Shown piece by piece: positions 50,677 through 61,041 of a stretch of 64,000 bases of DNA. The DNA comes from Diprion similis (lineage: Eukaryota > Arthropoda > Insecta > Hymenoptera > Diprionidae). The position numbers were made by a program, and so were the translations under genes. The number at the start of each line of letters is the position of its first letter. Positions within the stretch are counted from its first letter, which is position 1. The stretch is taken from positions 7,006,001-7,070,000 of the forward strand of contig NC_060118.1 in assembly GCF_021155765.1 (NCBI RefSeq), read 5' to 3'. The notes under the pieces were generated by a model. It was given only the letters and a program-made list of their open reading frames with translations, did no database searches and had not been told where the DNA came from.

Positions 50677-53065
50677 TTACGCAGCCTTCTTGGCTGGTGG
50701 TCTGAACACTCCGACTACTACAGCGTGATCTCTTTCGTAGGGTTCTAGTGTGATTTGTTCTTGCGGTTTCAGTTTGTCTGAAACTAATTTCTTCACCTCC
50801 GCCGCGAATACTGCCTCTGGTTGCGCCGTAGAATCGATGCAGCTTGCCTGGTACAAGGATATAAGTATGATTAGCAAATTGTCAGAGATTGGAGAGTCGA
50901 ATATGTAATACACATTATGTGTTATACTGGTCATTTATTTCATTGTTTATTTTACCTTGATAGAGATAACGAAGTGGCCACCATTTTTGAGGAAGTATTG
51001 CGCATTGAGAGCAACAATTCGCGCCTGATCAGGTTGCGCAACGTCTGCAAAGATTGTGTCCACCATACCAACTAGCATTCTGTATTTGTGCGGGTGTCGA
51101 GCATCCTCGATTATTGGAATGATGTTGGTGCGTTTCTTTGCCACGTTTATCAGATCCCTACCTGATCTGTGCGAGAATTCTACAGCGTATACGAGTCCTT
51201 CCTAAATTCAAAACAGGAAACATTGTTATCAAATTAAGAAAGCACGTAACAGGAGAATTGAATTTTGAAAATTTACACCCCAATAACTAATTATTCAATT
51301 CGATTAAGGTTTGTTTTATTTAAAAGTACGTAGATTGAGCTGAATTTACATTTTTTTTCTAATTAGAAACAATCATTAGAAAGCATTGTTATTGACAATA
51401 GTGTCATTCATTTTGCTCGGTGAGACGTTTTGCAGTAGTCATATCCCTAGAAATGCTTAACCGATTTACTCCAAATTTGGGGACAGTGATCTTGGATAGT
51501 TCAAGTTGCCACATCTTTTGATAATTATACAACGAAATATTAAATTTCGGAAGAAAAATCGATATTCAACTTCAAATGGTACATACATCAATCTATGTAT
51601 ATTCAACAACTATTGTACACTTGCCTATTGTTCAATAGAAGTATTATACTTCACAGAATATCAGATAGGCTAGTTTATATTTTTATTGCATCACTTCGAC
51701 ACCAAGTAAGTGAAAATTAACAAACTTGGCTCTAATGTATGCGTGTTGCATGTCATGGATTAAAATTATTTTCAATTCATTATTTACCGGTCCAACAACA
51801 TCTGCCACATGTGACACCGTCGTTCCAGATGCAGCTCCAAGGTACAAAACTTTGCTGCCTGGTGGCATGTGAATTTGATCTACTCCTCCAAGAATTGCAG
51901 CAGCTAATTTGGATCTGAACGGATTCCACACTCTGTATTCAACCTTTTCTGAATTGTCAGCCTGGAATCAAGCGCACATTTTCATTATTCTTTATTTATT
52001 TAAAACGGAATACTGAGGTACAAAACATAATTCAAAAGTAGAAAAGTTTTACCCAAGAAACTTGATTGTCTGCACCAACCATTCTCAGTAGGAATTTAGT
52101 AACCTACAGATCTTAATAATTCGTGCAATATTTTTTCTTGCATAACTTCGACACCAAGTAAGCAATTATTAACTTATCTGGCTCTAATGTATGCATTCTT
52201 TGATATTAACTATGTAAGAATTTCTGCAAGACTCTTTTGGAGTTTTCCTTTACAGTTCAGTTACTGAAAATAATCACGTTAAAGGTACATATTTGGATTT
52301 AGACCTGAGTAAATTCTGGTAAACGATATAATATAATATTTATACATTTCGTATTACATTTGATTGAGATTGTAAAACAAGTCTCACCTCAACGCTGATT
52401 CTTTTTTCACCGTAAACCTCCGAACCTGGAACAAGGTTCAATGTGACTAATGCGTCTTCTTTTCCTCTGGCTATGAAAACTCCTTCGTGACGATGTGGCT
52501 CAATTACCACGGTTTTCCCGCCTCTGAAACCACCACCCCCGCGTCCTCGGCTACCTCCCCGACCACCCCCTCGTCCTCTCGGGGTTCCTCCGCCTCCTCG
52601 ACCGCCAAAACCTCCGCCACCTCTGCCTCGGCCACCACCTCGATCACCGAAGCCTCCACGTCCTCCACCGCCGCCTCGTCCCCCACGAAAACCACCACCG
52701 CCGCCACCACCTCGACCACCCCGAAATCCACCGCCTCCACCGCCTCCACCGCCTGGAGAAAATCCTGGAAATGCGAGAAAGCTTTAGAAAAGGTTTACAA
52801 GTTTTGATCAGTTTTATTCTTAGGAACCTTGTTGAAAAATAACTGACTCAAGTGAAAGGGGATCGAAATTAGTGATGAAAAAAATGTTGCAAGACCTGTT
52901 TTGGGGAACTAACGTATTTTCCAACGCGGTTAAAGGTTACCCCCAAGACGCGTGCGAGATGCCGCGAGACGAGGCGCTTCGCATCATCATAATTATGTGT
53001 ATTTAGAGAAAAACTTGAATGTGAAAAAATGAATGATGGGGTTATCGCTTACCTGGCTTACCCAT
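50677..53065 (-). CDS. Fib: Fibrillarin, rRNA 2'-O-methyltransferase
   Basis: Catalytic subunit of box C/D snoRNPs; it methylates ribose 2'-OH in pre-rRNA in the nucleolus using S-adenosylmethionine. Exons on the minus strand: 53065-53053, 52764-52388, 51961-51788, 51201-50956, 50847-50677; 326 residues, against 321 in human. Exon 1 encodes only MGKP plus one base. Exon 2 is the glycine-arginine-rich domain (about residues 7-90; RGG and GGFRGG repeats), then [21 protein letters not shown]. Exon 3 carries [19 protein letters not shown] and the SAM-binding [20 protein letters not shown]. Exon 4 carries [10 protein letters not shown] and [10 protein letters not shown]...ADVAQPDQ. Exon 5 ends [22 protein letters not shown]. 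The gene is complete and typical. The antisense open frame over exon 2 is a shadow of the GGN/CGN codon runs. Introns 2 and 3 host snoRNA candidates. Confidence 0.98.
51611..51742 (-). ncRNA. Paralogous H/ACA snoRNA candidate in fibrillarin intron 3
   Basis: Hairpin 1 is clearly homologous to the snoRNA in intron 2: the pocket arms CATTAGA and GTCGAAG are identical. Its upper stem is a cleaner 7-bp GCCAAGT/ACTTGGT, followed 14 nt later by an H box ATAAAA. The second half is unrelated in sequence but can form GAAGT/ACTTC and ACT-A-GCC/GGC-A-AGT stems. An ACA at 51616-51614 gives the same total length of 132 nt. The 3' hairpin is less regular than in the other copy, so this may be a functional paralog with a new 3' guide or a decaying copy. 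Confidence 0.55.
52064..52195 (-). ncRNA. H/ACA box snoRNA in fibrillarin intron 2
   Basis: The 132-nt segment has every H/ACA hallmark. Hairpin 1: basal stem TGCATA/TATGCA, pocket, upper stem GCCAG-A-TAAG/CTTA-C-TTGGT. It is followed by an H box AGAAAA (52138-52133) 14 nt after the upper stem. Hairpin 2: basal stem TGCAC/GTGCA, upper stem TC-T-GTAGG/CCTAC-T-GA. It is followed 15 nt later by ACA (52069-52067), three bases from the presumed 3' end. These distances match the 14-16-nt rule for pseudouridylation pockets. The pocket of hairpin 1 predicts a target of the form ACTTCGAC-U-N-TCTAATG. Processing would be from the spliced fibrillarin intron, the usual route for animal snoRNAs. Confidence 0.78.
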
Positions 53066-54193
53066 CTTATTTCAAAGTATGTAGAATCAAAAACACGCTC
53101 CTTACTGCGCTCGGTACCGCGTGTACTTTGGGGTATTTTAGGCACACGCCGTACACGTGAGCCAAAACGTTTGCTGGCGCGGAAATCGGGTTCCCTCTTA
53201 TCGACACTCGAATATCGATTTTCGACTGACGATTATCGAGGCTCGCAAGCGTCAAACATCGAAGAATTTCACGCGTGGTTTCCGGATTTCAAAAGTAGTA
53301 GAATATAGCTGTTCATTGGCGAATCGACAGATGACGAAAGAATTAGAAGACTATTACTCTTGAGAAAATTTACCTGACCAGTACTCTACTGGTAAGTGGG
53401 TCTGAGGACGTAAGAAGCCGTGTTAGCGGTCCGGTAGCTTCTTTATCGGCTGGAGCCGTTTAACACGAAATTTCATAAGACACATAATACCCCATTGAGG
53501 TATTTCTTCCAATCTTTAACAATCTTCAGTTGGTGATCACAAATTGCATCACATGGTCCCATACATATTTCTGTAACCAGTATCTTATGCTTTCTGTTAA
53601 ATTATTCATTCTCATCAACATGACTAACGGTTGTAAGTGCCGACAAATTCTTTACGAAAAGCGTTCAAGATTTTACGCATTACAAGTTTGGCACGATTCA
53701 CTCAGAATTATTTTAAACAGTCTCATTTATCTGCAGCATAGTAATAATGGGTGGAAAGTAATAATTAGTTCGCGGGAAAATGAGCAGAATAGAGGCGTTG
53801 ATTAAAGATATTTAATTCTAAGTTTTCTGGTTCTGCGAAGGTTTTATTATAAGAAGTAATTCTTCAGCCTTGCATTCCAGTATGGGATGAGAGAATACTG
53901 TAATTTTCTCCCTCTTCAAAACCTCTTATTATTAGTCCTTACCCTCATGCCAAAGTTCATGAGGCTAGCAGTCTACATAAATATTCAGCCAACGGCACTT
54001 ATACAGGTCGTTGACTGAGGATATGTAGTCAACGTACAGGTTTTAAAATTGTTGAAATAGTGGTAAGAACGCGCCTTATTCTAGGCATTTTGCAAAGCAA
54101 ATGATCAATGCGGGTTGCAACTATTTTTTTCAATACAATATGGCGGCAATCTCTGCAACTGTCAAATAATTTTGTGGTTCGCTTCAGTTTAGA
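53066..54193. other. Divergent promoter region of fibrillarin and NRDE2
   Basis: About 1.1 kb separates two head-to-head start codons. The GC-richer part next to fibrillarin (53080-53260) probably contains its promoter. A short perfect hairpin ACCAGTA-CTC-TACTGGT occurs at about 53378-53394. No TATA box was recognised for either gene. Confidence 0.5.
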
Positions 54194-57100
54194 ATGTCGT
54201 TATTTCCAGCGTATCCGAGTAGTTCCAATAACGAGGTAAAGCCCTTGGACGAGACTCCAAAAAGTACAGGTAAATGTTGCTCAATTTATCTTGTGTCACA
54301 TCCAGGTTGTGTGAACGATTTTGTCTAACCGAACATAACCTATCATAACAAAACAACATGACCCCGAACCAATCTCCCTAGCGTAAACGTTGTAAACAAT
54401 TATTTGATTAAACCTGACCTGAAGCAATCGTTTCTTGTATCCCAGAAGTCCAAGAATTGCGCTAGTATTTTCTTCAGCTATTCTTCGCCTTGTGAAAAGG
54501 GTAGGTCAGCTTTTTATCTCAACTTTAAAAGTCAAACAAGTTTGAAAAATTGATGATCATTGAATTTCATCTTCTTTCGTCGTTCTGATGCAACTCGTAA
54601 CGCACTTATTACTTGACGTGCATCAAATTCTAAAACTCCATGAAATTAATGTTCGAATTCTAGCGATCCAGCCAGCCTAAAGTCTTTTAAACGATCAATA
54701 TTTTTTTCTACTCTAAGTATCAAAAATATTGCAAATTCGATACTAAGGGAATATTCGCGACAAAAATCAAGCTTTCCTCACCTGACTAGCTTGAACTAAA
54801 TAATTATTTTCTTAAGTATTACTTTTTGCCACGAGACTGGTAGAATTTATTCCAAAGTCATCAATTGTTGATTTTGATTTGGCAGATGAGGCATCGAACT
54901 TGTGGCTTACAAATTCCAGTTATGTGGCACCTGTGGTTCAAAATCCTGTGATCGATCTTTGGTCGGATTCATCATCTGATGAGTCAGTCAAAGTAATATT
55001 TAATGACAACGCAACGTCACCAAAACCAGAGGTTATATCGATAGAGTCGGATAGGAGTACCAGCAGCGATTACAGCAAAAGTTCAACGTCAAGACGCGAG
55101 AGGAGGCATAAGAAGCGAAAGAAAAGAACTCGTGACAGAAGTAGTCACAGACAGAAGGGAAAGTATGAAAAGAAACTTGAAAACGTGTATTTTGAGGACA
55201 CGGCAAGAGACAAGAGAAATTTAACAGTGTCTACGCTTGGCGGCTCAGCTAGACCAAGTTACACCTTGTACTGCGCTTATCTTGGGTTTAGACCTTTCAA
55301 GAAATTGCCGAAACAAACACCGCGAAGATACTATGCCGTCAATATAGACACAGTACGCAAAGGTGAGAAACAAGATACTAGAATTAAGAGGAGCAATATC
55401 AGCAATGAAGGCAAGCGGCTGCAAAACGAGATGGAGGATTTTAACTGGGGTGTTAACATGGAAGAAGAGCAGACAAAAAAAACAAGAGAGTTTAACGAAG
55501 GGTTGGCAGAAAACCCTGACGATGTTGAATTGTGGATGAAGTACATCAACTTCCAGGTATTCGATGTTGAAAATTTACATCTGTTCTTGAGATCTCGGGG
55601 CGATACGATTGATCCCAAATTGTAATTAATCTCTCATTTTAGGATGTAATTTCCCAATTCCAAAAAGATCGTGGGATCACGGATATCAGGAGCACGATAA
55701 CTTGCCAGCGTAAACTGGCGGTAGCTAATAAAGCTTTGGAGAAAAATCCAAGTTCTACGGAACTCCTAAAGCTCAAGTTAAGCCTTACTGCTCAGTTGTT
55801 ACCTGCTGATCAATTTTCAAATGAAGTGGAGGCCCTCGTCAACAAGGATTCGGGGAATATTGTCCTGTGGCGTGCTTTAATTATGGCCACTCAAGCTTCT
55901 CTAGCTATTTGCTCAGTTCCTAAAGTCTTGGACTTGTACTCCAGATGCCTTTCGAGTCTTCGCCAAAGACTTAGGACCAATCCTCAATTATACGATCAAC
56001 AGATCCTTGGTGAGACATGAAATAATAATATTATGTAATGCGAGATCTAACACAAGATAAATTATGCATCCTTGATATTAATGCAAATTTTTCATTCGTT
56101 TATTTATTGGCTGAATCCATTTCTAATATTTTACCATGTAAATGTGTTGAAATAATTATTGCACATTGGATATACAATTTTTAATGTTAATTAGAAATGC
56201 TGTATCGCTGTCTGACGTTTCTGAGGCAGGCAGGACTTTGGGAACAGATGTGGGAAACCTTGAGACTCAATTTAACTCTGAATTTGAATTTGAGTAAGGA
56301 CAACTTTAGATTCCGAGGCTTTATTGATGAGCGAAAATTAAGTAAGTCACTAATTATATATCAGCGAATATCTTTCGGTAGCACCTTTTACTGCACGTGA
56401 GAGAAGCAAAAAAAAAAAAAAAAAGACAATAAAATAAACAATCCAGGTGTGAGGATCGCAAGGTATCGTCGGTAGGAATCAATGAACTACGAGCAAATGG
56501 AAGACTGTAAAGTCAAGTCAATCAGTACAAGTGAGTGATAAGAATACTGCAAGATGATACGAGAGTATATTTTTTCATCGATTCCTAGAGTTGCTTCTTA
56601 AAATGTTCAGATGTTTGTGCAATGTCAAATCTAGAATCATTACTGATCTTTATTTGCAATCCTGGAACTTGAACAGTTTGTACTGTAATAATGCAGAACC
56701 ATTTTTGTCTGAAAACAAGATAATGCAGAAGCCGATAGCTTTTCTAACTGCAAATTATCAATTTCTAGTTGGAATGGAAGAGGTAATATTAACATCGAGA
56801 CTTCCATTGAACCAGTTATGGTTGAGGGTAGAGTCGCTTCGAGAGAGTTGTCACTGGATTAGTGTAAGTAGCGACCAATTAGAAATGCTTGGAGACTCGC
56901 GGCGATTTGTACTACCGGAGGACGTGACTGATTATGTGCAGCCAATAATGTCGCGTGACTCCAGCCTGAAACTTGCCGTGTACTCTATACTTTCACTGAA
57001 AGTGCCTTTGCTTCCAATGCAGGATTTCATTGCCCATGTAAGTTGTGCGTCCTCTTAATTAGATAACGAATAATAATCGAGAATAAATTTTTAGGATTTA

Positions 57101-59083
57101 GGGTTGACACAGATAGAATGGGATGCTGATTCGATCGAAATGTTGCTACCATTGGTTCATCCTTTTGTTGGAATCTTGGCTGGATCTGAAGAGAAGAAGA
57201 AAGTGATGGAGAGAATACTCGAGGATCAGTTGACATCAGGACCGCAATACTTGAAATACCATCCTGCGCAAGAACCGTATCTGGATTTTGTCAGAGACAC
57301 GTTCTGGGCAATTGCAGAAAGTTTCTCAGCGTCTCAGTACGAGCGTACAAGCATCTATGTTTGGTGGTTGCGATTCGAGAGATTGTTAGCTTCGCTTAAT
57401 CAGAACGATAAGGACGATCACAGAAGGAAGAAGCTCAAGAATATGGTAAAAGATTTCCTCAAACGAGATGGGAACAGAAACAACCTTCACTTCTACCGGG
57501 AATACGCATTAATTGAAAAAGAAATTGGCCGCTTTGACAGCTGCATTAACATTCTGGAAACCACTATTGGAATGCAAACCAATTTCCTTGCAAACCTTTC
57601 TAGTCGGCAGGAGAAAACTGTCTTGTGCAGCGTATTCAGAGCTCTTTTTGAAACTCTTCTCGATCCCAAAACTTGTGAGGAAAATCACAGAGGCCGCATA
57701 CTTACAGCAGTTGCTCGAATGGTCTCCGGACCAGATGAGAATCGTTTAGAACAAGCGGAAGAATTCTTGGAGACTAGTGTCAGTGAATTTCTGCAGCAAC
57801 CTGTGTCTGATGTGATTGAAAAAACGTATTTTCTTCCAAACTTCGAATGTGACTTGATCACTTGTTACGCATATTTTCTTTATGTGAAAAATTCGACCAT
57901 CTCAAAGCCACTTGGTGTGTTGGAAAGATGTTTGAAACATTCGGAAGAAAATAAATATTTGCAGGTGAGTAAAACGATTGATTGCTATTTAACACTAGCA
58001 TGACAAAAATAATGAGGTCGATGTAAATGTTTTTTTCTCAGGAATGCTTATATGAAAGTACGATTGCACTTTTGCATTTGGATTCCAAACGTTCGAAGTT
58101 GCACGGATTTTTGAAGGAAACACTTGATCAAGCCTTGGATTTGTACCCCATGAACTGCTACTTACTTTCTGTGGAAATGGAAATCGAAGTGAGTGATCAT
58201 TATCAAATACTGTTTGGAGAAACTTTTTTGAGAACATGATTGATTCATTTTTTCCATTGTATACTTTGTATAAACAAGGAAAGTACGGCAAACTTATTTC
58301 TACATGTATAAAAATATAAGTGAAATAGAATTTTCACTTCAATTAGTTGTTTTCGATTACCATTGACGATAAATCTATTATGCCTGAATGATATTAAGAT
58401 AGTTTAGTAGATATTGTAATGGTACACAGGAGTAGAAACAAGTTCGATTCGTGTTTTTACTAACGTTTTTCAGTACTACGTAGTATTTATGTGTTCACAT
58501 AATTGAGTACAAAATAAAACCTTGCTATGTTTGTAACGCAATTTTCTAAACTTTTATTTCAATGCTTTATTCACAGAGCGAATCACCCTGCTGGAAGGTG
58601 AGCCGTAATCGAACTGGATCCTGGCAGGCAATGGCTTCATGTCTTGCTAGTCACATTCGAATCGAGCGGCTGGAGAGCCTGGGGCTTCAAGATGCTGCAG
58701 TCGCTGCGACTAATAAGCTGTTGTCAATTCATCGCAGACTAGCTAAGTAGGTGTTCATTGTTGTTTTACACTGTCATTTGGTTTCTGTTATTATACTCAC
58801 CGGAGTTTGTCAAATTCTATCAATTCACAGAGATCCAGGCTCACAGAGATGTCCGTTAATATGGAGACTTTACATGCTATTCTTGCGCGAACGTAATCTG
58901 TGTGAGGGCAGAGGTGAGGAAGTTTATCACGAAAGCGTAGCTGAATGTCCATGGGCCAGAGGCATTTACACCGATGCTGCTCAAGTGGCACCCCAACTTC
59001 TTACCGAAATTCAAGATTTGATTCGCGAAAAAGAGCTAAGAATGCATGTTACACCCGAGGAGTTGGACATTCTGCGTGGCTAA
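54194..59083 (+). CDS. NRDE2: NRDE2, nuclear RNA-interference defective-2 homolog
   Basis: Nuclear HAT-repeat protein. In animals it binds the MTR4 helicase and restrains nuclear exosome targeting; in worms it acts in nuclear RNAi. Exons: 54194-54269, 54886-55556, 55643-56009, 56195-56341, 56589-57037, 57095-57964, 58042-58188, 58577-58746, 58831-59083; all in phase, 1049 residues (human 1164). The start MSLFPAYPS matches the family N-terminus (MALFPAF). Residues about 40-110 are Ser/Asp-rich then strongly basic (RRERRHKKRKKRTR). A segment VYFEDTARDKRN...YTLYCAYLG lies where the MTR4-interacting region is in human. From EFNEGLAENPDDVELWMKYINFQ onward are HAT-type helical repeats to the end, closing with KELRMHVTPEELDILRG. 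A poly(A) signal variant ATTAAA lies at 59177-59182. Confidence 0.93.
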
Positions 59084-61041
59084 AGCTGGTTTTCCATTTA
59101 TTATTGTTCCCCTATGAAGTATGTAATATATGTATGTACGTATGTAAAGATATCCGTTATCTATATATTTATATTTATTAAATTTGTAATAATTAAATAT
59201 GTGCGCTTGAAGGATGAAAGAGGTACCATCTCCATCTATTATACCTATCGTGAATCGTACTGCTTAGCTATTTGTAAAAAAGTTTTGTACCGACAATGAG
59301 ACTGTTTTCAATGAGATGATTGATTGCAGAAATAGGAATCCAAAGGATAGCATTAACTGTACTATCTTGTAGTCGTTTTGCGCAAATTGCACCGACATTT
59401 AGGCCGTGAAAAACTGGTACAAGCTGGCGGATTTTGAATTTGTTGCATTAAGTTGATGTGTACATGGTATAATATAATTAAAAGTGTTCTGATACCTTTG
59501 ATTTGCATTGTTTGATTTCATTCCGGTTGGCAGTCGGAAATTCGGTAACTTCGGATATTGAAATAGGATATCAATATGTAATAATAATGAAAATAATGAC
59601 ACATTCATGACTCGAGGTGTTAATTTCTGAGGAACAAATTAATTAGAGTGAATATTATGATTATTGTCACTAAATTAACACTAAAATTCGACGGCAGATA
59701 TGACGAAATTAATAAGTACTAACATGAAAAATTGTGTAAATTGTAATAATTATTTAAAAAACCATCGGCATATTATTAATAATTGTACTACGGATTTACT
59801 ATAGAGTTGATATTACTAGCGTGCAGTCTCTCTATTATTTCGCTAGGATTTCGGTTCTACTGTTGGTCTAAGACTGGAGAAATCACACTCTGTGCACAAG
59901 GGAGATTTTCAACAGTAATTTAGAAAACAAGCGTAAACGAAAATGTGATATACGCGGGAAAAATGAGGCATTGTCCCAACTATTTTGACAGTCGTTCAGG
60001 AAATCATAAAAAATCTTGTTGAAGTCAGGAATTATAAAAATATGATATTGCAAAGAAAAATTCATATCTAATTCTAATTTGTGATCTCGAGAGTAAAAAT
60101 GTCGTTATTTTGAACATAGTTTTCAATTATTAAAATATACAAAAATTCACGAGTATTCTAGACAAAAACAGATTTAAACATCAAGGAGTTCGTCAATTAG
60201 TAACTATGAACGTTTTTTCGAACAGTAATGTGTGATCAATTATTTTTGTGCCCATGAATAATTTTGATACATGTGAAAAGGTTAATACGTCTATAATAAC
60301 GTTTACTTGAGTAATTCTAGACTTATACACCAAATGTTGCGTATATACCAAATCAATCAGAAAAATATCCTAATGCGTTGTTTTTGATAAAATGATTGCT
60401 GCAAAATAGTGATGGAACTTTCATTGACTAACGTGAAATATTAAGGGTATTTTGAAGTCATTATACGAATTTAACGACTTAGTAGTTCAGTATCAATAAA
60501 GTTTGAAAATGCTGTATTTATTACATGTAATGAGACTTTTATTGATTGACAACGGCTTTTCACTTATATTTAACCTTAAACGAGATTTTTAATAATCACA
60601 TTGCAACAGCCAACTAATGTTCTTCAACCATCAGTCTTCGGAAATGTTATTAAAAATCATTTTGAGCGATGTTACTGAACTCTTGTAGATGATGAATTAA
60701 TCCACAGTCATAAAGTAGAGATTCATCAGAGATAAGAAAAATTTATCAAAATTCACTGTGCTTTTTATTATCGGAGGTGTATGTAGCGTTAAATATGCTG
60801 ACACGCCAGTCAATGATTGCATTGTCCCGATGTATCGATACAGAGTTTTCCTCACGACCCATAAAGTACTAAGCATAAGGTGCATATTTTGGAAAGAGGT
60901 ATCGCCCAGTAGCCCTAATCCTCTGAAATTTTATTTCATATTAGTCTATACTTATCGAATGATCGAAATGGTTTTGAAAGCAGTTCCCACTAATTTGCTT
61001 AAAATATTTTCAAAATAATAGAAAAACCTGAAATGAAGTCC
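59084..61041. other. Spacer between NRDE2 and the satellite array
   Basis: AT-rich sequence with no recognised gene, element or RNA. All open frames here are short and without similarity that I can see. Confidence 0.5.

Noticed and set aside
52487-52807. 106-codon plus-strand ORF rich in Ser, Thr and Ala
   Set aside because: It is the antisense reading of the glycine-arginine-rich exon of fibrillarin, whose GGN/CGN codons remove stops on the other strand.
52765-53052. Box C/D snoRNA in fibrillarin intron 1
   Set aside because: A C box ATGATGA is present on the minus strand, but no CTGA D box or terminal stem lies at a suitable distance.
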